In this document: piece by piece, positions 33,044 to 41,175 of the stretch
Layout: each line of letters begins with the position of its first letter
Numbering within the stretch: position 1 is the stretch's first letter
Assembly (NCBI RefSeq): GCF_021044935.1
Contig: NZ_JAJNMP010000001.1
Coordinates: forward strand, 1 to 64,000
Reading direction: 5' to 3'
DNA length: 64,000 nt
DNA from: Agromyces cavernae
Lineage (GTDB): Bacteria > Actinomycetota > Actinomycetes > Actinomycetales > Microbacteriaceae
Made by a program: the position numbers and the translations under genes
Notes under the pieces: model-generated
What the model was told of the DNA's origin: nothing
Database searches by the model: none
The model's input: the letters and a program-made list of their open reading frames with translations, nothing else

Positions 33044-34498
33044 GTGCTCATCTGCCTCACCGCGAGCCACAAGAACGCCGGGTTCGACACACTCGAGCGT
33101 CTTTCGGCGCACGCCGAACTCGCCGCCCCCCGCATCCTCGACCGTCACGAGACGCTCCAGGGCGCGGTCGTCGTCGCCACCTGCAACCGGTTCGAGGCAT
33201 ATCTCGACCTGAGCACTCCCGAGGGTGCGTCGCCCGTTGCCGCGGTCCACGAGGCGATCCGCGCGGTCGGAGACGTCGCGGGCCTCGAGGCCGACGAGCT
33301 GCGCGCCACGTTCGGCTTCGTGCACGGCAACGCCGTCGCAGGGCACCTCTTCTCCGTGGCATCCGGCCTCGAATCCGTCGTCGTCGGCGAAGGCGAGATC
33401 GCCGGCCAGGTGCGCCGCGCGCTCGAACAGGCGCGCGCCGAGGGCACCACGACACCCGACCTCGAGCGACTCTTCCAGCGTGCGTCGCAGACGTCTCGCA
33501 AGGTGAAGAACGAGACGGGCATCGGCAGCGCCGGACGCTCGCTCGTGCGCCTCGCGCTCGACCTCGCGTCGAGCCGGGTGAACGACTGGTCGTCCGCCCG
33601 GGTGCTGCTCGTCGGCACCGGCAACTTCGCCGGCGCGTCCCTCGCCGCGCTGCGCGACCGCGGCGTCACCGAAGTGCGCGTGTACTCGCCCTCGGGGCGG
33701 GCCGCCGGCTTCGCGGCGAGCCATGGCATCGAAGCCGTCTCCGACGCCGACTACGCGTTCGCGGCCGCTGCCGCCGACGTCATCGTCACCTGCACCACGG
33801 CCGACCACCAGGTCGTCGATCGCGTGCTGCTCGAAGGCGGGCGCGCGATGCTCATCGATGCCGAGCGCACCGGATCGGTGCTGGCGTCGTTCCGGGCATG
33901 GTGCCCGACGCCGTCGGCCGCCGCCGACGCACAGCAGCTCGTGATCGACCTCGGCATGCCGCGCAACGTCGCCCCCGACGTCGTCGAGGTGCCCGGCGTG
34001 GAGCTGCTCGACCTCGAGACCATCCGCATCCACGCCCCCCTCGAAGAGCTCGGCGCAACCGACGCCGCCCGCGAACTCGTCGGCCAGGCGGCGCGCAGCT
34101 TCCGCGAGGCCCGCGACGCCGACGACGTCACCCCGACCGTCGTCGCCCTGCGGCAGCACGTCACCGACATCCTCGACGCCGAGATCGCACGCGCTCGATC
34201 GCGCGGCGACGACGACGGACGCACCGAGGCCGCCCTGCGCCACATGGCCGGGGTGCTGCTGCACGCCCCCATGGTGCGTTCGCGCGAGCACGCGCGGGCG
34301 GGCGAGCAGCGCGGCTGGATCGACGGGGTCGCTGCCGTCTTCGGCGTGGTCGCCGAACCAGTGGCGGATGCCGCGGGGGCGACGGATGTCGCTGGGTCGA
34401 CGGATGTCCCCGGGTCGACGGATGTCGCGGAGCCGGCGGATGGCGCGCGGTCGACGGATGTCGCGGAGCCGGAGCATCCGGCCGAACTGCGGCACTGA
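33044..34498 (+). CDS. hemA: Glutamyl-tRNA reductase
   Basis: NADPH-dependent reduction of glutamyl-tRNA to glutamate-1-semialdehyde, the committed step of heme synthesis. The catalytic cysteine is in VVVATCNRFEAYL (Cys47), GEGEIAGQVRRALEQAR (about 114-130) is the family signature, and VLLVGTGNFAGASLAALRDRG (in parts, about 187) is the NADPH site. At 484 residues it is longer than usual because of a disordered C-terminal tail (about 445-484) built from degenerate TDVAGS/TDVPGS/TDVAEP repeats. GTG at 33044 follows a TAGAAT box by 6 bases. It faces hemE across the membrane-protein gene. Confidence 0.95.
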   Translation: MLICLTASHKNAGFDTLERLSAHAELAAPRILDRHETLQGAVVVATCNRFEAYLDLSTPEGASPVAAVHEAIRAVGDVAGLEADELRATFGFVHGNAVAGHLFSVASGLESVVVGEGEIAGQVRRALEQARAEGTTTPDLERLFQRASQTSRKVKNETGIGSAGRSLVRLALDLASSRVNDWSSARVLLVGTGNFAGASLAALRDRGVTEVRVYSPSGRAAGFAASHGIEAVSDADYAFAAAAADVIVTCTTADHQVVDRVLLEGGRAMLIDAERTGSVLASFRAWCPTPSAAADAQQLVIDLGMPRNVAPDVVEVPGVELLDLETIRIHAPLEELGATDAARELVGQAARSFREARDADDVTPTVVALRQHVTDILDAEIARARSRGDDDGRTEAALRHMAGVLLHAPMVRSREHARAGEQRGWIDGVAAVFGVVAEPVADAAGATDVAGSTDVPGSTDVAEPADGARSTDVAEPEHPAELRH

Positions 34499-34567
34499 GC
34501 TTCGTTCCGCGGTTCGGGGTTCGACGCCGTCGGGCGCGACTCGGGGTTCGTCGTCGTAGGGTCGCAG

Positions 34568-34573
34568 TACGCT
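34568..34573 (+). promoter_or_regulatory. -10 box (TACGCT), leaderless
   Basis: TACGCT ends 7 bases before the ATG at 34581. Confidence 0.4.
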
Positions 34574-34580
34574 TCCCGAT

Positions 34581-35276
34581 ATGCATGACTCCGCCAGTGC
34601 CGTGACCGACGCCGAACGCACCGCACTCGCGGTGGCCGACGGGCCACCGGCGCTCCGCTTCCCCTACGACGCGGCCGTGCTCGTCGATGAGCCGCTCCGC
34701 ACCGAGCGACTCGTTCTGCGACCCCTCGAGGCTTCCGACGCCGCCGACGTGTTCGAGTACCAGCGGTTGGCCGACGTCATCCGATATCTGCCATGGCCCG
34801 AGCGCGACCGCGAGCAGGCATACGCGCACACGGCGAAGCGCTCGGCCGGGCGCGTGCTCGAGGCCGATGGGGACTTCGTCGTGCTCGCGATGGTGCGGCC
34901 CGGTGAACGGTCGGTCGGTGACGAAGGTTCCCGCGGGACGTCCGTGGGACGGGTCATCGGCGATGTGATGGTGCGCGTCTCGAACGCGCAGCACGCGCAA
35001 CTCGAAGTCGGCTGGGTGGTGCATCCCGACTTCCAGCGGCGCGGCTACGCGAGCGAGGCAGCCGGCGCCCTCGTCGACTTCGCCTTCTCGATGCTGAATC
35101 CGCACCGGGTCCAGGCGTTCCTCGACGCGCGCAACGAGGCATCCGCGGCCCTCTGCGAACGCCTGGGCATGCGTCGCGAGGCGACCCTTCTCGAAGAGGA
35201 GTTCAACGACGGTGAGTGGCAGGACACCGCCGTGTACGGGATCCTTCGCCGCGAGTGGGCGGCGGCGCGGGCGTAG
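34581..35276 (+). CDS. GNAT-family N-acetyltransferase (RimJ/RimL-like)
   Basis: A 231-residue acetyltransferase. LRTERLVLRPLEASDAADVF (about 40-59) is the RimJ/RimL-type start, GWVVHPDFQRRGYASEAAGA (about 144-163) carries the acetyl-CoA P-loop QRRGYA, and NEASAALCERLGMRREA (about 190-206) is the C-terminal signature. An N-terminal extension of about 30 residues is unusual but preceded by a TACGCT box at leaderless spacing. The acceptor is unknown; relatives acetylate ribosomal protein N-termini or drugs. A headless lacI remnant begins a few bases after its stop. Confidence 0.85.
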   Translation: MHDSASAVTDAERTALAVADGPPALRFPYDAAVLVDEPLRTERLVLRPLEASDAADVFEYQRLADVIRYLPWPERDREQAYAHTAKRSAGRVLEADGDFVVLAMVRPGERSVGDEGSRGTSVGRVIGDVMVRVSNAQHAQLEVGWVVHPDFQRRGYASEAAGALVDFAFSMLNPHRVQAFLDARNEASAALCERLGMRREATLLEEEFNDGEWQDTAVYGILRREWAAARA

Positions 35277-35282
35277 TTTTGC

Positions 35283-36050
35283 GGGCTGCGGGCCGCCCAG
35301 TCCGCCGCGCGCCGCGCGGGCTACGCCGTGAACATCTCGACCGCGAGCTCGCTCGACCCTGCCGCGATCGCGGCCGCGATGACCCGCCTCGACCACCAGT
35401 CGGTCGAGGGCATCGTGCTCGTGGTGCCCGTGCCGACCGGGACCGACGCCGTCGAGGCGATCGCCCGGCGCATCCCGACCGTCACGATCGACGGCTCGCG
35501 CACCCTGTCGAGCGAGATCGTCGCGATCGATCAGTTCGAGGTCGGCCGACTCGCGACCGAGCACCTGCTGGAGCTCGAGCACCCCACCGTCTGGCACATC
35601 GCCGGTCCCGACGAATGGCTCGACTCGACCGGCCGAGCCGCCGGCTGGCGCGCCGCCCTCGAGTCGGAGGGCCGCGAGGTGCCGCCGCTGCTGCACGGCG
35701 ACTGGTCGCCCGAGTCCGGCTACCAGGCAGGGCTCCTGCTCGGGCGCATCCCCGAGGCGTCGGCCGTGTTCGTCGCGAGCGACGAGATGGCCTTCGGCGT
35801 GATCCGCGCCCTGCACGAACTCGGCCGGCGCGTGCCCGAAGACCTCTCTGTGGTCGGCGTCGACGACATCCCACTCTCCGCCTATTGCAGCCCCGCGCTC
35901 ACGACGGTCGCGCAGCCGTTCGGCGACATCGCCGCCCTCGCGGTCGAGCACCTGCTGCGCCGCATCGACGACCCCAGCGCCCCACCGGCCTCGACCGAGG
36001 TCGCCGCGCAACTCGTGATCCGCTCGAGCACGGCGCCGTACGCGGGCTGA
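35283..36050 (+). pseudogene. LacI-family regulator remnant lacking the DNA-binding domain
   Basis: A frame running directly from just after the GNAT stop encodes the effector domain of a LacI regulator: RAAQSARRAGYAVNIS, VEGIVLVVPVP, IPTVTIDGS, GRLATEHLLELEH, SAVFVASDEMAFGVIRALHELG, VPEDLSVVGVDDIPLSAY and LTTVAQPFGDIAALA. The first 70-90 residues, including the helix-turn-helix, are missing and no start with a ribosome site is present (a GTG at 35328 is internal). It looks like the product of a deletion that joined the GNAT 3' end to the middle of lacI. It is otherwise undamaged, so the event may be recent. Confidence 0.8.
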
Positions 36051-36224
36051 CCGGTCGACGGGCGCGGGGTCAGCCCCGGGACATCCATTTCGCGGAGCAG
36101 GACGGTCGTGTTCGTTGTCCTGCCAGCCGTCATCCTCGAGGACCGCCTCCAGCATCGTGCCCATGAGCGGCATGCCGAGCGGGACAGAGGGCGGCCGACG
36201 CGTGATTTCGCTGGGCGAGGTGCG

Positions 36225-36245
36225 TTGTCCACAGGGTTATCCACA
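36225..36245. promoter_or_regulatory. Pair of DnaA-box-like sites before the HNH gene
   Basis: TTGTCCACA (36225-36233) and TTATCCACA (36237-36245, the consensus DnaA box), 12 bases apart, 52 bases before the HNH gene start. The rest of 36051-36296 holds no convincing gene; minus-strand words such as LMGTMLEAVLEDDGWQ may be a decayed coding remnant. Confidence 0.5.
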
Positions 36246-36296
36246 CCCTGTTCGAAACTCTCTTCGAGTGTCGGAGGGTGCCGGGAGGATGGAGTC

Positions 36297-37799
36297 ATGC
36301 CTGAGACGCTGCCCGACTTCACCGGTTTCACCGGTGCGCTGCGGGCGCTCGGGTTGTCCCCGGCGAGTTTCCATGCCGCCGATGATGCCGGGTTGGTGGC
36401 GGCGCTCGAGGCGATCTCGGTGTTGCGGCACGAGGTCGAGCGGCATCAGGCGCTCGCGGCGGCCGAGGTGTCGCGCCGGTCGCGGGCCGGGTTCGGTCAG
36501 CAGGGCCTCGCCCGCCGTGACGGGCACGCCTCGACGGGGGCGATGCTGCAGTCCATCACCCGGGCGTCCAAACGAGACGCCGCGGCGCTGGTGATCGTGG
36601 GCGAGATGGTTGCCGAGGTCGAGGCCGCGGCCGAGTTCGAACGCATGCGACATGCTGACCCCGACATGGCGGCCGTGCTGCCCGAGGTGGTCACGCCGTG
36701 GTTCTCGCCGCTCAGCGCGGCCGTGGTCGCTGGCGAGCTCACCGTCGCGGTCGCCGACGCGATCCGCTCGGGGCTCGGCGAACCCGGAGATGACGCCGAC
36801 GAGGCCGGGCTTCGCGCTGAACTCGACGCCCTGATCCCGCTGTGCGCCGATGTGCACGCCGATGCGGCCCGCCGGGTCGCGCGGCAGGCCCGTGACCGCA
36901 TCGACGCCGCCGGAGTCGAAGCGCGTGCCGCCGCGCAGCATGAGCAGCAGTTCTGGCGGGTGTGGGTCAAGCCCGACGGCATGGTCCGTGGCGAGTTCGA
37001 ACTCGAACCCGAAGCCGGCATGTATGTGAAGGCCGTGTTCGACCAGCTCACCCACCCCCGGCTCATCGAGCCGAAGGTGCGTCGCGGGTTCGGCGACCCT
37101 GTGCACGGCGATCAAGCGTTCGCCGACGCCCGTGCGATCCGCGAGCGCCACGCCGCCGACGGACTGACCCAGCTCCTGCACGCCGGCGCGAGTGTCGACC
37201 CGGGCCGGCTGCTCAACGTGCAGAAGCCGTCGGTGCGCATCGTCGTCAACGAACGCGCCCTCGCCACCGGGCACGGGTCGGGCATGATCGAGGGCCACCC
37301 CGACCGCATCCCGGTCGCCGCGATCCACGCCGGCCTCTGCGAAGGCCACCTCCCGGTCCGGTTCGACAAGCACGGGGCGTCCCTCGACCTGGGCCGCGAC
37401 GAACGCCTCTTCACTGCGAAACAGAAGACGGTGCTCGCGATCCGTGACGGGGGTTGCATGGATCCCGACTGCACCCGTCCACCGTCCTGGTGCGAAGCGC
37501 ACCACATCTCCCACTGGCTGCGCGACGACGGCCGCACCGATATCGCCGACGGCGTCCTGCTCTGCCGACGCGACCACCTCAGGTACCACAACGAAGGCTG
37601 GGAGATCCGCCGCGAAGGGGCGACCTACTGGCTCATCCCGCCACCCGGCGTCGACTCACAGCAGACACCCCGCCTGATGCGACCGAAGACCCCGGCCGAC
37701 ATCATCAACCCCATCGACCCGGCACCGCTCCCACCGCCCGCCGTTCCACCACCGGGTGCGACCGCGCAAAATCGAGAACACGAACACGCTGCGGGGTAG
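36297..37799 (+). CDS. HNH endonuclease of the DUF222 (13E12 repeat) family
   Basis: A 500-residue protein with an N-terminal DUF222 region (about 20-330) and a C-terminal HNH nuclease (about 375-430): GGCMDPDCTRPPSWCEAHHISHW, read in parts, then DGVLLCRRDHLRYHNEGWEI. These contain the zinc-like cysteines and the His-Asn-His set. DUF222/HNH genes occur in many copies in actinobacterial genomes and resemble the mycobacterial 13E12 repeats; their role is unknown and they may be mobile. ATG at 36297 has GGGAGGATGG upstream. The tail is Pro-rich. Confidence 0.9.
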   Translation: MPETLPDFTGFTGALRALGLSPASFHAADDAGLVAALEAISVLRHEVERHQALAAAEVSRRSRAGFGQQGLARRDGHASTGAMLQSITRASKRDAAALVIVGEMVAEVEAAAEFERMRHADPDMAAVLPEVVTPWFSPLSAAVVAGELTVAVADAIRSGLGEPGDDADEAGLRAELDALIPLCADVHADAARRVARQARDRIDAAGVEARAAAQHEQQFWRVWVKPDGMVRGEFELEPEAGMYVKAVFDQLTHPRLIEPKVRRGFGDPVHGDQAFADARAIRERHAADGLTQLLHAGASVDPGRLLNVQKPSVRIVVNERALATGHGSGMIEGHPDRIPVAAIHAGLCEGHLPVRFDKHGASLDLGRDERLFTAKQKTVLAIRDGGCMDPDCTRPPSWCEAHHISHWLRDDGRTDIADGVLLCRRDHLRYHNEGWEIRREGATYWLIPPPGVDSQQTPRLMRPKTPADIINPIDPAPLPPPAVPPPGATAQNREHEHAAG

Positions 37800-37928
37800 A
37801 GAGTTAGAAATCTGCCCTCCGCAGCGAACGGACCCCTCGACCCGGGCCATCGACAGACCTGCCTCGTGCGGGCCATGGCTGCTGTCGAGGCTGGAGGCTA
37901 GTGGATGGGCGGCGGCAAGGCGCCTTCG

Positions 37929-38570
37929 CTACTCGGCCTCGTCCCACAGCGGGCGCACGCCGAGGGTGGCGCCGGCGATCGCGTCTCCGTCAAGTGGGAC
38001 AGAACAGATCGGGATGCCGACCTGCGTCCACTCGAGAACGAGCCGGAGTTCGCCACGCAACGGCTCGGGCGACCACACCCACAGTCCGGTCGAGCCCGAC
38101 ACCGACCGGTCACCACCACTACTCCCACCGTGTCGCGGCATTGCCGTGGGCGGCTCGGGCGATCCGCCTCCCGGCATCGCGAACCCGAACTCGGCCTTGC
38201 GCACCTTGCTTCCATCGGCCAACCCCAGGCCGAACCGCAGACTCGAGTCGCCGCCCTCGGGTTCGCGTGACCACCCGCCGGCCGTCGCCGACTCCGCGAG
38301 TCGCCGCCACTCCCAGGCGTCCTCGCCCCGCCGACGCAACACCCAGTCGAGGTGCACTTCGAAGCCCACGCTGAACGCGCGCACTTCGCGCAACACGACA
38401 GCCGCGGCGTCGTTGCGGGCGATCACCCTATCCAGCAGAAGTCGCACCGGTAGTTCGTCGTCAGGCGCCTGCATCCACGCCGGCGCTCGGAACTCCTCGG
38501 GTTCGGGCCGGGCAGTCGCCGCGGCATCCTCATCGTCGAAGAACCCACTCGAGCTCCAAGTCACCTGCAC
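37929..38570 (-). CDS. Conserved actinobacterial protein of unknown function
   Basis: A soluble protein of 213 residues (215 from the ATG at 38576). Features are LLLDRVIARNDAAAVVLREVRAFSVGFEVHLDWVLRR in parts (about 48-84), a Gly/Pro-rich loop (MPGGGSPEPPTAMPRHGG) and WVWSPEPLRGELRLVLEWTQVGIP (in parts, about 165-188). This resembles a family of short actinobacterial hypotheticals with an aromatic WxWPLPPPG-like segment; no function is known. A TAGGGT box lies 7 bases before the GTG at 38570 and only one before the ATG, so I favour the GTG. Confidence 0.65.
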   Translation of the reverse strand: MQVTWSSSGFFDDEDAAATARPEPEEFRAPAWMQAPDDELPVRLLLDRVIARNDAAAVVLREVRAFSVGFEVHLDWVLRRRGEDAWEWRRLAESATAGGWSREPEGGDSSLRFGLGLADGSKVRKAEFGFAMPGGGSPEPPTAMPRHGGSSGGDRSVSGSTGLWVWSPEPLRGELRLVLEWTQVGIPICSVPLDGDAIAGATLGVRPLWDEAE

Positions 38571-38577
38571 GAGCATG

Positions 38578-38583
38578 ACCCTA
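38578..38583 (-). promoter_or_regulatory. -10 box (TAGGGT), leaderless
   Basis: TAGGGT on the minus strand, 7 bases before a GTG at 38570; it decides between two candidate starts. Confidence 0.4.
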
Positions 38584-38657
38584 TCGAACGCTCTCGATCG
38601 CTCGTGAGGGTCCGGCAGACGTGTGATGCGCCAGTGAGCGCAGAGAGGGTTGCGCGC

Positions 38658-40043
38658 CTACGCGCCGACGAGCCGCGCCGCCATGTACCCCTCGAGCTCC
38701 GCGAGCGGTACGCGCTGCTGCTCCATGGAGTCGCGATCGCGCACCGTCACGGCATTGTCGTCGAGCGAGTCGAAGTCGACCGTGATGCAGAACGGCGTGC
38801 CGATCTCGTCCTGACGCCGGTAACGGCGACCGATGGCGCCCGCATCGTCGAAGTCGACGTTCCAGTGCTTGCGCAGCGACGCGGCGACCTCACGCGCGAG
38901 CGGCGAGAGACGCTCGTTGCGCGACAACGGCAGCACCGCAGCCTTCACCGGAGCGAGTCGCGGGTCGAGCCGCAGCACCGTGCGGGTGTCGACGCCGCCC
39001 TTCGCGTTCGGCACCTCCTCGACGTCGTACGCGTCGACGAGGAACGCCATGAGCGAGCGCGTGAGACCGGCCGCCGGCTCGATGACGTAGGGAATCCACC
39101 GCTCGTTCTTCGACTGGTCGAAGTACGACAGCTCCTTGCCCGAGTGCTCCGAGTGGGTGGTGAGGTCGAAGTCGGTGCGATTCGCCACACCCTCGAGCTC
39201 ACCCCACTCGCCACCGGTGAATCCGAAACGGTACTCGATGTCGACCGTTCGCTTCGAGTAATGCGAGAGCTTGTCGTCGGGGTGCTCGAAGCGCCGCAGG
39301 TTCTCGGGGTCGATGCCGAGATCGACGTACCAGTTCCACCGGTTGTCGAGCCAGTAGTCGAACCACTGGTCGTCGGAGCCGGGCTCGACGAAGAACTCGA
39401 GCTCCATCTGCTCGAACTCGCGTGTACGGAAGATGAAGTTGCCCGGCGTGATCTCGTTGCGGAACGACTTGCCGATCTGGCCGATGCCGAACGGCGGCTT
39501 CATGCGAGCAGCCTGCAGCACGTTCGCGAAGTTCGTGAAGATGCCCTGAGCCGTCTCGGGACGCAGATAGTGCAGCCCCGAGGCATCCTGAACCGGACCG
39601 AGGTAGGTCTCGAGCATCATGTTGAAGTCGCGCGGCGGCGTCCACTGGCCGCGAGTGCCGCAGTTCGGGCAGGCGATGTCGGCCATGCCGTTCTCGGGTG
39701 CGCGGCCCTTCTTGTCTTCGTACGCCTCGAGCAGGTGGTCTTCGCGGAAGCGCTTGTGGCAGTGCAGGCACTCGACGAGCGGGTCGGTGAAGACGCCGAC
39801 GTGACCCGAGGCCACCCACACCTGCTTGGGCAGGATCACGCTCGAGTCGAGTCCGACGACGTCGTCACGGCTCGTGACCATGTGCCGCCACCACTGCCGC
39901 TTGATGTTCTCTTTGAGCTCGACGCCGAGGGGTCCGTAGTCCCACGCTGAGCGGGATCCGCCGTAGATCTCGCCCGCCTGGAAGACGAAGCCCCGGTGCT
40001 GGGCGAGGGCGATGACGGATTCGAGACGGGTGGGTGCGGCCAC
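38658..40043 (-). CDS. glyS: Glycyl-tRNA synthetase (homodimeric, class II)
   Basis: Charges tRNA-Gly with glycine. A single 461-residue chain of the eukaryote/archaea-like alpha2 type used by actinobacteria. Visible landmarks are the N-terminal [20 protein letters not shown] (about 25-44), a zinc-type region with CLHC and CPNCGTRG (about 88-117), class II motif 2 in [24 protein letters not shown] (in parts, about 187-210), motif 3 near [13 protein letters not shown] (about 325-337), and the C-terminal anticodon-binding domain. ATG at 40043 starts the chain normally. A TAGGAT word about 55 bases upstream may be its -10 box. The upstream gap holds a tandem repeat. Confidence 0.97.
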   Translation of the reverse strand: MAAPTRLESVIALAQHRGFVFQAGEIYGGSRSAWDYGPLGVELKENIKRQWWRHMVTSRDDVVGLDSSVILPKQVWVASGHVGVFTDPLVECLHCHKRFREDHLLEAYEDKKGRAPENGMADIACPNCGTRGQWTPPRDFNMMLETYLGPVQDASGLHYLRPETAQGIFTNFANVLQAARMKPPFGIGQIGKSFRNEITPGNFIFRTREFEQMELEFFVEPGSDDQWFDYWLDNRWNWYVDLGIDPENLRRFEHPDDKLSHYSKRTVDIEYRFGFTGGEWGELEGVANRTDFDLTTHSEHSGKELSYFDQSKNERWIPYVIEPAAGLTRSLMAFLVDAYDVEEVPNAKGGVDTRTVLRLDPRLAPVKAAVLPLSRNERLSPLAREVAASLRKHWNVDFDDAGAIGRRYRRQDEIGTPFCITVDFDSLDDNAVTVRDRDSMEQQRVPLAELEGYMAARLVGA

Positions 40044-40122
40044 GGTGGCTCCAATGGTCCTTGAGATCGGGGGATTCCCGGAAACGACACGGTTCCACCA
40101 TCCTACGGGCGGTCACGAGAGC

Positions 40123-40234
40123 GGATGTTCCGGTACCCGGTCGCGATAGTGGATGTTCCGGTACCCGGTCGCGAGCGTGGGTGTTCCGGTACCCGGTCGC
40201 GAGCGTGGGTGTTCCGGTGGCCGGTCGCGATCGG
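40123..40234. repeat. Four tandem 28-bp repeats between glyS and the LAATG gene
   Basis: Units at 40123-40150, 40151-40178, 40179-40206 and 40207-40234. Each is GG(A/G)TGTTCCGGTACCCGG-like followed by TCGCGA and four to five variable bases; the last unit has GGCC for TACC. The surrounding non-coding stretch 40044-40360 holds nothing else except short GATCGGCGG repeats at about 40290-40320. There are no spacers, so it is not a CRISPR. Confidence 0.9.
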
Positions 40235-40360
40235 TGCCGACTCGGCCGAGGTCGGCATCCCGATCCCCGGTCGCCGGCGCTGCCGAGTCGGCGGTGATCG
40301 GCGGAGATCGGCGGAGTGCATCGGGCACGACCGCCGCCCCCCGCCTTCGCGGTCAGCCGA

Positions 40361-41041
40361 TCAGCGCGTCCTCGATGCACGGCCGCGCCACGCGATCGCC
40401 GCACCGCCGAGCACGATCAGCGCGAGAGCGGCGATGCCGATGCCGCCGTCGATACCGGTCGCGGCCAGGCGCGGACCATCCGCCGTCGCATCGGAGTCGA
40501 CCGCCGGGGCAGCCGTGGGCGCTGCAGGCGAGGGAGTGCCCGGGGTGGTCGGCGCCGGCGGCGCGGTGATGGTCAGCAGGACCTCGTTCGACACGAGCAC
40601 CGATCCATCGCCGAGCGTCTGCGAAGCGGAGACGGTGAACCGCGGGCGCCCTTCGCTGTCGGCAGCGACCGTGTCGACGGGCGTGATCAGCACACTGAAC
40701 GTGCCGTCGGGGGTGACGTCGGCCTGCGTGCCCGCGAGCGTGCCCTCACCGGCACGAACTGCGACCCATGCGGTCGACACGCTCGGGTCGAAGCCCGATC
40801 CCGTGACCGTGAAGCCTCCGAGCCAGTCGCCTTCGGGAAAGGTCGTCTTGTCGACCTGGATGCTCGGTGCGACCGGCGCAGGAGTCGCTTCGGTACCCCC
40901 GGGCACCTCTTCGGTCACAACGGACTCGGCGGGCACGGTGACCTCTTCGGCAGCTGCAGGGGACGCCGCGAACGCGACGAGGGCGAGGCCGGCGAATGCC
41001 GCGACGACACCGGCACGACGGGGGAAGTTCAGGGTGGTCAA
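40361..41041 (-). CDS. Secreted surface protein with class E sortase signal (LAATG)
   Basis: A 226-residue exported protein. It has a signal peptide (basic FPRRAG, hydrophobic core, ASPAAAEE cleavage near residue 31), an Ig-like/carbohydrate-binding style domain (about 58-160: PSIQVDKTTFPEGDWLGGFTVTGSGF in parts), a Pro/Thr/Ala-rich stalk, then LAATG (192-196), a membrane helix and a basic end (RGRASRTR). LAxTG is the substrate motif of class E sortases in high-GC actinobacteria, so the protein is probably anchored to peptidoglycan. The start is TTG at 41041 without a good ribosome site, so it is uncertain by some residues. No sortase gene is visible nearby. Confidence 0.8.
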   Translation of the reverse strand: MTTLNFPRRAGVVAAFAGLALVAFAASPAAAEEVTVPAESVVTEEVPGGTEATPAPVAPSIQVDKTTFPEGDWLGGFTVTGSGFDPSVSTAWVAVRAGEGTLAGTQADVTPDGTFSVLITPVDTVAADSEGRPRFTVSASQTLGDGSVLVSNEVLLTITAPPAPTTPGTPSPAAPTAAPAVDSDATADGPRLAATGIDGGIGIAALALIVLGGAAIAWRGRASRTR

Positions 41042-41175
41042 GGAGGATCGGGCTTTCGTTCGGGGTTCGATTCGGGCCGCCCATCGGAGGGCGTGCGATG
41101 ACTCTACGGCACCGGCACGACGACGAATGACGGGTGCGCCCCGCCCTTACCCCGGAGGCGAGCGGATGTCCCGGC

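Noticed and set aside
36225-36245. Replication origin (DnaA boxes)
   Set aside because: Only two boxes and no dnaA, dnaN or AT-rich unwinding region; more likely tied to the HNH gene.
40044-40122. T-box or other riboswitch upstream of glyS
   Set aside because: No T-box core, specifier loop or antiterminator pattern is visible; the short upstream stretch leads into tandem repeats.
40123-40234. Possible CRISPR array
   Set aside because: Repeats of 28 bases are directly adjacent with no spacers, and no cas gene is in the window.
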